From Pycnopodia helianthoides (Eukaryota; Echinodermata; Asteroidea; Forcipulatida; Asteriidae): a stretch of 64,000 nucleotides of DNA. Shown one piece after another: positions 11,991 to 24,699 of the stretch. The stretch lies in contig CM063255.1 of assembly GCA_032158295.1 (NCBI GenBank), forward strand, positions 8,150,094 through 8,214,093. The letters are read 5' to 3'. Under the pieces are notes generated by a model. It was not told the DNA's origin. It ran no database searches and saw nothing but the letters and a program-made list of their open reading frames with translations. The position numbers and the translations under genes were made by a program. The first letter of the stretch is position 1. Each line of letters begins with the position of its first letter.

Positions 11991-14900
11991 CCAATTCTGT
12001 TGCCATCCAACCAGCTTACAGTAAACAATGAAACATTTGTGAAAATGTCTTTAAGTTAAGTGTTCGTGTTTATAGAAAAGAAGATGTGGGAAAAGGGGTA
12101 GTACGGGCTTAAAATTGTTTCGCAAATTGAAGTATTTTGCAGAAGAGGAAACTTAGTACCGGTATTATAATTGTTAGAAGAAACTTGTTTAAAAAATATA
12201 TATATATCAAAAATAAATTAAAATCTACATATATTTCTTATTACTACCATGCATTTGTACCCTGAACTGAATATTTTTTTCCCACAAAAAAGAGGGGAGG
12301 GGGGAGAAAGAAAATATTTCGAACAGTTGTACTGGAATACAAAAAACTAAATAAATAGATAAATCGCACACTTCAGGTACCGTGTTTCCAAAGAAAACTA
12401 TACCCTTAGGCAATTGTTCAATAGCAATTGAACAGCTTATAAGAAGTATTGAATTTTGAGATTGAATATTTTTCTTGTTTTTTTACCGACAATGAATACC
12501 TGTCGCTCTTTGGTGGAAACAAACCACAGGACAACTGCAATGGTATCAAGTTGATACAAAACAACTGTTATGATTTAAGATTGGGTATCGTCAGATTATT
12601 TCCGATCGTGCATTGAGGTAAACTATTTCTGGAGTATTGTTCCGTTATTTTGTTTGCAACAATAAGTAGTTCCGGTATACTATATCCTAAATTTATTCTT
12701 CAATCATTATAAATCGTTCGCTGAGCTGTATATAATTCCGAAGAAAGTAATATCTCGGGATAGTTGAGCTGGTATCAAGTTTATAAGAAGATACAATATT
12801 TCGAAGTGGATGTCTTATAATTCAATATGTTTTCCAATCATGTACCAATCGTCCACTGAAGTATTTTCGCAGAAGATACATCTCGGGATCGGACCGGCAT
12901 CAAGTTAATATCAACATTCATGCTTTCAGATTGGATATGATCAATTCGTTTCCGCTGACACATTGGGGTGTTTCGTAATAAACAACTTAGGGTAACTGAT
13001 TGGTAACAAGATGACAACAACATAAGCTTTCACATTTGTTGTCTCGTATTTTTCGGCTGATCAGTATACCAATCGCACATTGGAGTATTTCAGAAATTTC
13101 TGTAATTGTATCAGGATAATTACACTGGTATCAAGCTTTTAAGAAGTCAAACTTTTATCAGATTGACATCTTCTATAATTATACATGTTTCGATCATGCC
13201 CAATTCACACATTGAGGTTTTTAAAAGCACTGGACCAATTCTGTTGCCATCCTCCAGCTTACAGTAAACAATGAAACATTTGTGAAAATGTCTTAAAGTT
13301 AAGTGTTCGTGTTTATAGAAAAGAAGATGTGGGAAAAGGGGTAGTACGGGCTTAAAATTGTTTCGTACATTGAAGTATTTGGCAGAAGAGGAAATTTAGT
13401 ACCGGTATTATATTAACTAGAAGAAACTTGTTTTAAAAATATATATATATCAAAAATAAATAAAAAATCACATACGTTTCTTATTACTACCATGCATTCG
13501 TACCCTGAACTGAATATTTTTTCCCACAAAAAGAGGGGAGGGGAGAAAGAAAACATTTCGGACAGTTGTACTGGAAAAAAAAAATATCAAAAAGTAGATA
13601 AATCGCACACCCCAGGTACCGTGTTTCCATATAAAACTATACCCTAAGGCAATTGTTCAATAGCAATTGAACAGCTTATAAGAAGTATTGAATTTTGAGA
13701 TTGAATATTTTTCTTGGTTTTTTACCGACAATGAATACCTGTCGCTCTTTGGTGGAAACAAACCACAGGGCAACTGCAATGGTATCAAGTTGATACAAAA
13801 CAACTGTTATGATTTAAGATTGGGTATCGTCAGATTATTTCCGATCGTGCATTGAGGTAAACTATTTCTGGAGTATTGTTCCGTTATTTTGTTTGCAACA
13901 ATAAGTAGTTCCGGTATACGATATCCTAAATTTATTTTTCAATCATTATGAATCGTTTGCTGAGCTGTATATAATTCCGAAGAAAGTAATATCTCGGGAT
14001 AGTTGAGCTGGTATCAAGTTTATAAGAAGATACAATATTTCGAAGTGGATGTCTTATAATTCAATATGTTTTCCAATCATGTACCAATCGTCCACTGAAG
14101 TATTTTCGCAGAAGATACATCTCGGGATCGGACCGGCATCAAGTTAATATCAACATTCATGCTTTCAGATTGGATATGATCAATTCGTTTCCGCTGACAC
14201 ATTGGGGTGTTTCATAATAAACAACTTAGGGTAATTGATTGGTAACAAGATGACAACAACATAAGCTTTCACATTTGTTGTCTCTAATTTTTCGGCTGAT
14301 CAGTATACCAATCGCACATTGGAGTATTTCAGAAATTTCTGTAATTGTATCAGGATAATTACACTGGTATCAAGCTTTTAAGAAGTCAAACTTTTATCAG
14401 ATTGACATCTTCTATAATTATACATGTTTCGATCATGCCCAATTCACACATTGAGGTTTTTAAAAGCACTGGACCAATTCTGTTGCCATCCTCCAGCTTA
14501 CAGTAAACAATGAAACATTTGTGAAAATGTCTTAAAGTTAAGTGTTCGTGTTTATAGAAAAGAAGATGTGGGAAAAGGGGTAGTACGGGCTTAAAATTGT
14601 TTCGTACATTGAAGTATTTGGCAGAAGAGGAAATTTAGTACCGGTATTATATTAACTAGAAGAAACTTGTTTTAAAAATATATATATATCAAAAATAAAT
14701 AAAAAATCACATACGTTTCTTATTACTACCATGCATTCGTACCCTGAACTGAATATTTTTTCCCACAAAAGAGGGGAGGGGAGAAAGAAAACATTTCGGA
14801 CAGTTGTACTGGAAAAAAAAAATATCAAAAAGTAGATAAATCGCACACCCCAGGTACCGTGTTTCCATATAAAACTATACCCTAAGGCAATTGTTCAATA

Positions 14901-17816
14901 GCAATTGAACAGCTTATAAGAAGTATTGAATTTTGAGATTGAATATTTTTCTTGGTTTTTTACCGACAATGAATACCTGTCGCTCTTTGGTGGAAACAAA
15001 CCACAGGGCAACTGCAATGGTATCAAGTTGATACAAAACAACTGTTATGATTTAAGATTGGGTATCGTCAGATTATTTCCGATCGTGCATTGAGGTAAAC
15101 TATTTCTGGAGTATTGTTCCGTTATTTTGTTTGCAACAATAAGTAGTTCCGGTATACGATATCCTAAATTTATTTTTCAATCATTATGAATCGTTTGCTG
15201 AGCTGTATATAATTCCGAAGAAAGTAATATCTCGGGATAGTTGAGCTGGTATCAAGTTTATAAGAAGATACAATATTTCGAAGTGGATGTCTTATAATTC
15301 AATATGTTTTCCAATCATGTACCAATCGTCCACTGAAGTATTTTCGCAGAAGATACATCTCGGGATCGGACCGGCATCAAGTTAATATCAACATTCATGC
15401 TTTCAGATTGGATATGATCAATTCGTTTCCGCTGACACATTGGGGTGTTTCATAATAAACAACTTAGGGTAATTGATTGGTAACAAGATGACAACAACAT
15501 AAGCTTTCACATTTGTTGTCTCTAATTTTTCGGCTGATCAGTATACCAATCGCACATTGGAGTATTTCAGAAATTTCTATAAATGTATCAGGATAATTAC
15601 ACTGGTATCAAGCTTTTAAGAAGTCAAACTTTTATCAGATTGACATCTTCTATAATTATACATGTTTCGATCATGCCCAATTCACACATTGAGGTTTTTA
15701 AAAGCACTGGACCAATTCTGTTGCCATCCACCAGCTTACAGTAAACAATGAAACATTTGTGAAAATGTCTTAAAGTTAAGTGTTCGTGATTATAGAAAAG
15801 AAGATGTGGGAAAAGGGGTAGTACGGGCTTAAAATTGTTTCGTACATTGAAGTATTTGGCAGAAGAGGAAATTTAGTACCGGTATTATATTAACTAGAAG
15901 AAACTTGTTTTAAAAATATATATATCAAAAATAAATAAAAAATCACATACGTTTCTTATTACTACCATGCATTCGTACCCTGAACTGAATATTTTTTCCC
16001 ACAAAAAAGAGGGGAGGGGAGAAAGAAAACATTTCGGACAGTTGTACTGGAAAAAAAATATATTAAAAAGTAGATAAATCGCACACCCCAGGTACCGTGT
16101 TTCCATAGAAAACTATACCCTGAGGCAATTGTTCAATAGCAATTGAACAGCTTATAAGAAGTATTGAATTTTGAGATTGAATATTTTTCTTGGTTTTTTA
16201 CCGACAATGAATACCTGTCGCTCTTTGGTGGAAACAAACCACAGGACAACTGCAATGGTATCAAGTTGATACAAAACAACTGTTACGATTTAAGATTGGG
16301 TATCGTCAGATTATTTCCGATCGTGCATTGAGGTAAACTATTTCTGGAGTATTGTTCCGTTATTTTGTTTGCAACAATAAGTAGTTCCGGTATACGATAT
16401 CCTAAATTTATTCTTCAATCATTATGAATCGTTCGCTGAGCTGTATATAATTCCGAAGAAAGTAATATCTCGGGATAGTTGAGCTGGTATCAAGTTTATA
16501 AGAAGATACAATATTTCGAAGTGGATGTCTTATAATTCAATATGTTTTCCAATCATGTACCAATCGTCCACTGAAGTATTTTCGCAGAAGATACATCTCG
16601 GGATCGGACCGGCATCAAGTTAATATCAACATTCATGCTTTCATATTGGATATGATCAATTCGTTTCCGCTGACACATTGGGGTGTTTCGTAATAAACAA
16701 CTTAGGGTAACCGATTGGTAACAAGATGACAACAGCATAAGCTTTCACATTTGTTGTCTCGTATTTTTCGGCTGATCAGTATACCAATCGCACATTGGAG
16801 TATTTCAGAAATTTCTATAAATGTATCAGGATAATTACACTGGTATCAAGCTATTAAGAAGTCAAACTTTTATCAGATTGACATCTTCTTTAATTATACA
16901 TGTTTCGATCATGCCCAATTCACACATTGAGGTTTTTAAAAGCACTGGACCAATTCTGTTGCCATCCTCCAGCTTACAGTAAACAATGAAACATTTGTGA
17001 AAATGTCTTAAAGTTAAGTGTTCGTGTTTATAGAAAAGAAGATGTGGGAAAAGGGGTAGTACGAGCTTAAAATTGTTTCGTACATTGAAGTATTTGGCAG
17101 AAGAGGAAACTTAGTACCGGTATTATATTAACTAGAAGAAACTTGTTTAAAAAATATATATATCAACAATAAATACAAAATCACATACATTTCTTATTAC
17201 TACCATGCATTCGTACCCTGAACTGAATATTTTTTTCCCACAAAAAAGAGGGGAGGGGGAGAAAGAAAATATTTCGGACAGTTGTACTGGAATACCAAAA
17301 ATATCAAAAAGTAGATAAATCGCACACCCCAGGTACCGTGTTTCCATAGAAAACTATACCCTAAGGCAATTGTTCAATAGCAATTGAACAGCTTATAAGA
17401 AGTATTGAATTTTGAGATTGAATATTTTTCTTGGTTTTTACCGACAATGAATACCTGTCGCTCTTTGGGATACATCTCGGGATCGGACCGGCATCAAGTT
17501 AATATCAACATTCATGCTTTCAGATTGGATATGATCAATTCGTTTCCGCTGACACATTGGGGGTGTTTCGTAATAAACAACTTAGGGTAACTGATTGGTA
17601 ACAAGATGACAACAACATAAGCTTTCACATTTGTTGTCTCGTATTTTTCGGCTGATCAGTATACCAATCGCACATTGGAGTATTTCAGAAATGTCTATAA
17701 ATGTATCAGGATAATTACACTGGTATCAAGCTATTAAGAAGTCAAACTTTTATCAGATTTGACATCTTCTATAATTATACATGTTTCGATCATGCCCAAT
17801 TCACACATTGAGGTGT
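11991..17816. repeat. Higher-order tandem array, 1.24-kb units
   Basis: The word CCAATTCTGTTGCCATCC marks unit starts at 11991, 13235, 14474, 15712 and 16950, giving units of 1244, 1239, 1238 and 1238 bp plus a shortened fifth unit. Neighbouring units are nearly identical. Within a unit, diverged ~105-125-bp monomers recur, marked by GGTATCAAG-like words (12542, 12771, 12896, 13002 and 13127 in unit 1), each preceded by CACATTGAGGTATTT-like sequence. This is a higher-order repeat, as in centromeric or other satellites. Repeated minus-strand frames starting METRYLGCAIYLL are by-products, not genes. Confidence 0.92.
16950..17816. repeat. Fifth, internally deleted unit of the 1.24-kb array
   Basis: The unit follows the others until CGCTCTTTGG (about 17467) and then jumps to GATACATCTCGGGATCGG. 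In unit 4 the two sides are 16228 and 16590, so about 361 bp are missing, close to three monomer lengths. Both breakpoints are at the same monomer phase. The unit ends where a family B element begins at 17817. Confidence 0.85.
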
Positions 17817-18193
17817 TTGAAGGCACTGGACACCTTTGGTAATTGTCAAAGACCAGTATTCTCACTTGGTGTATCCCATCATATGCATAAATAACAAATC
17901 TGTGAAAATTTGGACTCGGATGGTCAACGCAGTTGCAAGAAAATTCTGAAAGAACAAACACCCTCGTTGCACAAATTTGTGCGTGCTTTCAGGTGCATAA
18001 TAAAATGCTTCGCTGAAGTATTTTATTATTTGAGTGGGAAATTACCTCTTTCTCAAAAACAACGTTACTTCAGAGGGAGCCGTTTCTCACAATGTTTTTA
18101 TACTATCAACAGCTCTCCATTGCTTGTTACTAGGTAGGTTTTTATGCTAACAGTTAATTTGAGTAATAACCAATAGTGTCCAGTGCCTTTAAG
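17817..18193 (-). mobile_element. Family B MITE, copy 3, at array edge
   Basis: Bounded by TTGA at 17817-17820 and TTAA at 18189-18192. The termini AAGGCACTGGACACC and GGTGTCCAGTGCC-type ends (AATAGTGTCCAGTGCCTTTAA) are well-preserved inverted repeats. The centre has a hairpin, TAAAATGCTTCGCTGAAGTA and its flanks (about 18000-18035). It interrupts the final monomer of the 1.24-kb array (ACACATTGAGGTGTT precedes it), so it inserted after the array formed. Confidence 0.85.
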
Positions 18194-18370
18194 AAGAAAA
18201 AAAAAAGAAAAGAAAAAAGGTTAAATGTACACCGGTATCTTGTTTAGATAGTAAGCTTTCAGATTTTATTGCGATTTGCGATCACTACACGTTTATATAT
18301 TTTTGAAACGAAACTCAGGACAGATTTAATAGTGTCAAGTTCACACAAAATAAACGACCAAATCTTTCTA
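18194..18370. repeat. Probable decayed monomer beyond the insertion
   Basis: After an A-rich stretch, ACACCGGTATCTTG, AGTAAGCTTTCAGATT and GCGATCACTACACG echo the array monomer order GGTATCAAG, CTTTCAGATTG, CGATCATGCAC. This suggests that the array once continued across the family B insertion. Similarity is weak. Confidence 0.4.
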
Positions 18371-18987
18371 CAATGACATCCTTCGGTACAATGGTCCCTT
18401 TAAACAATGCCCCACCCTATTTTGTCCACCTCTGCTCAGTGACTCTCTCACAACGAGGAACACGAATAAAGACAACACCGCAATCACCACGGTCTTAATC
18501 ACCTCCGAGGTAATCTCGGTCAAAAGCTCTCCAATTTAAATTAGTGCAACCACATCGAAACCGACAGCATGAAGACAAGACTGACCTCTTTGCAGGTGTT
18601 GTATAAAAAAAAAAATCACTCCAGAAAGAAGACATTAAAAAGACAGGACAGCATAGCACTCAAGTTCCAAAGTCACAAAAGCTGCCACAGAATCTTAAAT
18701 AGCATTTTAAAGATTGATTTCAATTAGGCCGACATGAAATACAATAAAATGATATATAACAAAAAAAAATAGTCTATAAACATAAACAAAAATTCCAGTA
18801 CCTTGAAGAGCTTGCTAGGTCATCTTTGTTCAGCAACACAGTTTCCATCAACTGCCGGTCTCCCACAGGGTAACATTTCCTCACTTTATCTCCTGCTCGG
18901 ACCGTTCACCCCAAATCAAGGTTGAATTTCCAGGTACGCTTGGAAGTTAGCTTCCCCAGCGACAAAAACTTGGCATATAATTCACCC
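18371..18987. other. No feature recognised
   Basis: AT-rich unique-looking sequence with short A runs (18606-18616, 18761-18770). No gene or repeat family recognised. Confidence 0.5.
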
Positions 18988-19085
18988 AGAGAGAGAGAGA
19001 GGGAGGGATAGAGAGACAGAGACAGAGAGAGAGAGGAGAGGGAGAGGACAGAAAGAGACCGATAGAGAGAGAGAGGGGGGGGGGG
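18988..19085. repeat. GA-rich imperfect microsatellite with G run
   Basis: Interrupted GAGAGA/GACAGA repeats end in a G-rich run (19074-19085). Minus-strand frames here read Leu-Ser-Pro-rich low complexity and are not genes. Confidence 0.85.
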
Positions 19086-19867
19086 TAGTCACATGCCACT
19101 GCAGTAAATTGTACTCTCCTTGCCTGCAGAATAAAGTACACGTACCCGACTTGGAGACCCCGAAGACGTTCGTCCGTAACACATCACAGGGGTGTTTTAA
19201 CTGCGAATACCATTATGGCTAGCAATGCCGTCACTGTCTTCACTAATCGACGTGACAAGGTGCTGCATTTTCCGACTTGTGGATGATGTAACTTGCAGGC
19301 TGCTACAGGCTCGGTTAGTTTTCCCTCGCTGTGTCATTATACCATAAAACCGCGGAGTGAGGATTTCAGCCGGCACTCTGTGCGAATTCCAGCCGAGCTT
19401 CCGTTTTCATCAAAACATAAACGAGGTGCTCAAAGTGTACATGTTCGTTGCAGGGTATTTCACATTAACACAGTATCTAATAGTATTTCTGAAAGAATTG
19501 CTTCCAAATGGAGTAACCTGGGGGGACTTCCCACTCGCTTAAGTCGTTCATACAATTGCTGGATTGTTGGAAATGAATGGGTGCTCACGACATGAACGTT
19601 TTAATGTTTGCAATGCCTGCAGTTAATCTATTTCTATGAATGCACAATGATAGAATGTCAGTACAAATTGACAGTCCTTAGATTAGAGTTTTCCCCCACG
19701 ATAAAATTTAAACACAAAGAGATTTTGCAAAAGACAAAACACGGCCATTTGTTCCGTGACTTTCTCCGCAATAAAAACCACGACACACACGCACAGGGAC
19801 ATGTGTGTAATTGTTATGAAAGAATTTAGTTGACATTGTAAGACTGTAAAGAATAATGGTTGATGAT
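19086..19867. other. No gene recognised
   Basis: A 100-codon frame at 19293-19595 is the best open frame but overlaps a second frame and has no domain I recognise. Base composition is slightly more GC than the surroundings up to about 19530. A remnant exon cannot be excluded, but nothing supports it. Confidence 0.4.
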
Positions 19868-20002
19868 CTGCAGCCGATTTCACAAAAACTTTACGCAACT
19901 ATACATAAGTCTATTTGTGCAAATTTCTTGAGTCAGTGGTGCACAACTTACGCAAAAAAAGTTGCGCAAGTGGACTTCCGCAGCTACGTAAAGTTTCGCG
20001 GG
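19868..20002. mobile_element. Short MITE with CCGATTTCACAAA terminus
   Basis: The left part GCAGCCGATTTCACAAAAAC and CTTTACGCAAC is partly mirrored at the right by GCTACGTAAAGTTTCGCGGG. A central inverted pair, CTTACGCAA / TTGCGCAAG, lies at 19949-19970. The CCGATTTCACAAA terminus recurs at the end of the hairpin element at 39176-39320. Confidence 0.55.
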
Positions 20003-20898
20003 CGCCTGGTTAAACACAATAGTTAGTTCACTAACGGGTTACATCGGTACAAATATCAGAATAAGCTCTTCCCCGTAGGTTAGACTACTTGGCCGTTGTT
20101 TTACTACAGCGTTTTCTACCAAATCCTATATTGCCCATTCCCTAATAGAGTGGGTGAGGAATCGTTTGCGAACTTTCTTTGTAACATTCCATCGTGGTTT
20201 TATGGCGGGCAAACTACTTTGTGGTTGATTTACATCACTATGTAAAATTTGCTGTGTCCTTTTCAAATAACATTGAAAACTGCAAAACTACAGGCCTGAA
20301 AAAAGATTCTATAATAATGCAAGACCCAACGTTGTAAATGAAAACTGATCACTTACCATGTATGAAGCTGCATGGAATAATATAAGATCTAGCAATAGCC
20401 TATACTCAATAGACTACACGTTGTGCCCCTTGCATACCATCCTTGCACAAACTGGTTAAATTGAACACACTACCTAAATAATCGAGTCTGTACCAATCGC
20501 TGAATAAGCCCAACGGCTCACAGACTGTGTTAATTTCAGGTCAGAGTACTAACAAGCACAAATATATATATAAATAACAACCAAACATTTCCAGACATTA
20601 CTATAATGTCGTGTAGTAATTCCGAAGACACACTGTGTTTCACTCAAAGTGAAAGCCCCGCCAAGGTGATTACTATACACTTAACTAAGCCAACCGAAGC
20701 CAGACGACCCTAAGCAGCCGAGTCAATACGTACATTTCCTAAAAGAAACCTACCACCAACTGTGTTCAACTTCGGGTAAAGTCAATAGTGCTTTACGCCA
20801 AGTGCCTTTAATTAAAGGGGAGTGCTGGTGTTTGAACTTACGAGGTGTTTTTTTTTTTTTTTAAACAAGTACCTTCATTTCAAGAAGTCATCCGTTAG
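20003..20898. other. No feature recognised
   Basis: AT-rich sequence including ATATATATAAATAA (20563-20576) and a T run (20850-20862). No gene or repeat family seen. Confidence 0.5.
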
Positions 20899-21183
20899 GC
20901 TATATGCATAAGCGCTATCTTATATACCGAAATACATCTTAAGAAACCGAGTACCAGTTAAAACATGAATCAAGCTGCCAGTATGGACCCCATGCTGTTT
21001 ACATGTAATTTTACCAGGTTGTATAGTCGTGTACCGCATTACTTCAAAACCAGCGAGCCAAATTGGTTGCCGGTAATGCTTGGACTCAGATTCTATCCAG
21101 AGTCCTTTGCGCACCCACCATGCGCATTGAAACATGCATATAATTATGGGCAACTGATCTTTGAACAATTCGCTTGAAAATAC
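20899..21183 (+). repeat. Dispersed repeat Y, copy 1
   Basis: Aligns along about 285 bp with 46826-47113: shared words include AAACCGAGTAC, CAGTTAAAAC, CATGCTGT, ACATGTAA, TTGCTTGGACTC-like (ATGCTTGGACTCAGATT) and CATGCGCATTG. The frame at 20965-21177 is not conserved in the other copy, so the repeat is non-coding. Class unknown. Confidence 0.75.
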
Positions 21184-22585
21184 CTCAAGTTCGTCTTTGA
21201 GAAAGCATTTTTTTTAACAGTAAGTACTTGCAATTCGTATGTTTTAGTACCAACAAAGTGTCACATTTGAATTATAAGTACAACTAATGGGCCTACTTCT
21301 TATAAAAAAAATAATTTTTTTTTGTTTCAGACTTTTGTGTTAGCGGTGACAAACAAAGGTAAAACGTCCATCATTGTTTCAATTCGTATATCAAAAAGGT
21401 TCAACACTCGCTTCTAACTAAATCATATATGGTACATGTCAAGTAAATTAAATGTCACTCTTGATACTTGCTACCCTGGTACCGTACTGATAGCAAGGCG
21501 GGATATCAAAATTACATAGTCTACAACGGGACGAAGCACGCGTAATTCACACCTCCCAAACAACACAATACACAAACTAGTTGTAAAGGTAAGACGGCAC
21601 AAATTGTGTTTTTTGGAGAACGCATTTTGTATCAACTGGGCTTTTTTTCAATGAAAACAACCATTGTTTCATCAAGTTGGGTGTCTGGTTTTGAAAATGG
21701 CACAAAATTCGTCTTACAAAACTGTTAACTTGAAATTGTTTAAATGTGTATTTTCGAAATATTAGTTTGCTATTCAAATATATTGAATTGGTTTTTGTTT
21801 TATTTTTTTTTTTTTATTCTTTGGCGACTCGATTCAGTTGTAAACTAAACAAACCATAAGGTATTCCCAGTAATTTTCGGCAAATAGTCCGCCAACTAAT
21901 AAACCTCGCGTTATTCCATTTCGTGCGAGAATTGAAAGCTCATCAACAGTCAATCAACTTCACATAAAGTGTAAACAATTCTTCTGTTACGCCACACGAA
22001 AGCAAAAAGTTAACCATTCACTTTAACAATCCACTCCAACAGAACTCCATTTCGCAACAGCTTTGGCGCAGAAACCTTCAGTTGCGCCTACTACACTCGC
22101 CTAAACAATCACCAAACCTACGCAACAGTTTGTCAACCTCAGTCAATTACGGTAGGCCTAACACCTTCCTTTGTAGAAAACTTATAATCTCTTTGTTGCT
22201 CTGAACTTTTTCCATTTATCTTCTGTTTGAGTACAACAAAAGTTTCCTATCAGCGTAAACAAACATTATACGTCTACAATTACGGCGTTTTTCAGATAAT
22301 TGTCGGAATGTTGGTGTTCGCTTTCAGACCATTCGGCTATTACTGTAGAGATCAGCTCCTTTATCCGGAAAACCTTAACAACCGCCGGGTTGCCTATTAA
22401 ATTTAACGTCGCATTTCATTTTCCATGCTTTTACGAAATTGACAATCACAAATTTAAATAATATGGGATTAAACGAAAAAGCAGTCGACAATGTAATGGC
22501 AGAGAAGAAAAAAAGGGCAAATAACATGCATTCTACTGCCCTACTTTCACTACCTGTATCCTGCTTCCTAAGCTATGCACGAATT
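21184..22585. other. No gene recognised
   Basis: AT-rich sequence with A/T runs (21304-21323, 21800-21816). Several GCGCAACAG/CGCAACAG words occur at 22050-22130 but without regular spacing. No coding signal. Confidence 0.5.
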
Positions 22586-22840
22586 AGTGTCAGAATCCTG
22601 ACATTTTCAACTCCCGGATCGAAAATTTACCCGGATCCGGGTCCGATCCAATTATGGGTCAGTGTGATCCAATTATGGGTCACTATGACCCGGAATCTGT
22701 GTCAAAATGACCCAGAAATTGGTCAGTCTGACGCAGAATCCTATGTCAAATCAAAACAAACTGAACAGATTCCGGGTCAGTCTGATCCAGAGACGGGTCA
22801 GGAATCTGGGTCAATTCTGATCCGAAAGTTTTGAGAGTGT
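22586..22840. mobile_element. GGTCA-rich inverted-repeat element
   Basis: Dense in GGGTCA, TGACCC and ATCCGGGT words in both orientations. The left end (ACATTTTCAACTCCCGGATC) is loosely mirrored by the right end GATCCGAAAGTTTTGAGAGTGT. It contains GGTCACTATGACC at 22678-22690, a perfect palindrome of the estrogen-response-element form. Related pieces lie at 5265, 30468 and 45826. The 131-codon frame here translates the repeat. Confidence 0.65.
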
Positions 22841-24699
22841 ACAAATACACCTGTATGTGACATGTATTTTGGGCATAGTACATGGAATATGTGAAAGTTG
22901 TTTGGAGAAGAAGAGAAGAAAAAAAATCTGCGAAGTTTTGTTTTGGATAAAAGACGTTGACAACTGGAGCCCAAGAACTTGGTTCTATCGGAGGGTTTGG
23001 ACTCGACCATTACAGCAACTCGGCATTGAATGCTCGTTCCCCAAGTAAGTCGCGGAGTAATTTTGACTGTTAGCGTCGACCGCGAAATGTAAAATTAGGG
23101 GTATTTCCCCCCCAGACTTTCTCCGTTACCATGGTTAAACTAGGTCTATATTCTTACGAACTTTCGAATCCTGGCAAAATCTTCATTCACGAGCATTTTT
23201 ATATTAGAATTCTTGTTGTTGTTTTTTTTTATATTGAATGAGGCTTTAGATTTCAGCACGAAGTTTGTCTGGCTTGTACGAACTGGCATATATACAGACA
23301 CTGAAAACCGAGCTTTAGGCAAAAGAAAAAAAAGTGTAATTTTCAAAAATAAAAGGGTTATTTCTGATTAGATCTTCTTGAAAAGGGTACCCTATAGTAC
23401 TAGGAAATGAGAATGACTTAACATTATTAACAGCGAGCGCAACTGCCGGGTACAGCACGGACGTGCATAATATATTGGTTCATTCACCTCAGGCGTGTAC
23501 CTTGCAAACATGGGTCTTTGCTCAATCCATGCCTCGCAGATCTTGCAAGGAAAATGCTATGATACTCTGGTCACGCATTCTACAGTGCGGTTTGCCTTTA
23601 CGGCCTATAGACGTTTAGCCAAATTACAGCGGGAAAGTGCAACGGATATCTTCACCGACAGCTCCGAGACGCAATACCCATCTGTAGTTACATCAACATG
23701 ATATACATAATAAGCCTCTCTCTTGTTGCATTCATGAATACGTCTTCCTTGTTTTAAATCCGGGATTTTCGATTAAACAAGTTAATTTGCAAACCACGAT
23801 GCGTGTAATTCCATTGAGAAATGGATAAGTAAATGTCACTACCTTTACGAAATTACCCAGTAGCGAACGGTTTCTGCAGATTAGGTCTAAAGTACACCCC
23901 TTCATTTCAACACGTTAGCTTCCGTAATCGCAGTTCCTTTTCAAGGTCAAAACTGAAAAGTAATCACCACGCTACTTTATGCTAAACCATGGATTAACTT
24001 TCTAGTTGGACTGAACTCCAAAACAGGACTTTTTCTAACGCACAGGTAATTACATATTGTCTGAGCGTTGAACTACAATATTATACGATTTCGGTTTTAC
24101 AAAGAGGGTGGGCGTGGGCACAAATTGAACAGAGAACATTTCATTTCTTACCAAACCAACTGATTGATGACGTCATTATAACGCAAACAGTTTTATAATA
24201 TTACCAGTACTCTATACGAACTCTACTGGTTGAGTTTGCAACACAGTAACGCGACTATAAAGAAAATTATCCTTTTTCGCCCCTCCCTCCTTTGTTGTAC
24301 GATTGTTTCGTTTGTTCCGTTTTGCTGAAGTGAGAGCTAATCATGTATTTAATAAATCTACGAGATTGTGTATCAAACTCTTGTTATAAGGAAACGTGGA
24401 CAGACTCGTAAAGTACTTATGAACTATTGTTTGGAATGTTTCCACCAGGTGTTGGTTCGAGCAGCTGTTAGTGTGGTCTATCACGTCATGTTAGCCTTAA
24501 TACCAGACGTGTTTAACTAGTCTCATGCACGACAGACATGCTGCTACCTATGTTTTACCCATACCAAACAGCCTCCAATAAAAACAAAATATGCGCACGC
24601 TATAGATGCGCTATATTTATATACCAAGAATCAAACATTACCATTGCTTTACACTCAAACTTGTACTTGAACAAAGTTCCTTTGAGATAAGTATATACA
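22841..24699. other. No gene recognised
   Basis: Mostly AT-rich unique-looking sequence. One isolated TCAAGGTCA lies at 23941-23949. The frames at 22857-23048 and 23495-23701 have no domain and no supporting splice context that I can defend. Confidence 0.45.

Noticed and set aside
14652..17590. Repeated similar minus-strand frames (METRYLGCAIYLLF and MLLSSCYQSVTLSC types) that look like a gene family
   Set aside because: They recur because the 1.24-kb unit recurs. Frame ends differ between units through small indels, which argues against coding constraint.
18194..18240. A-rich stretch as a retroposon tail
   Set aside because: It directly follows the TTAA terminus of the family B element and has no body of its own.
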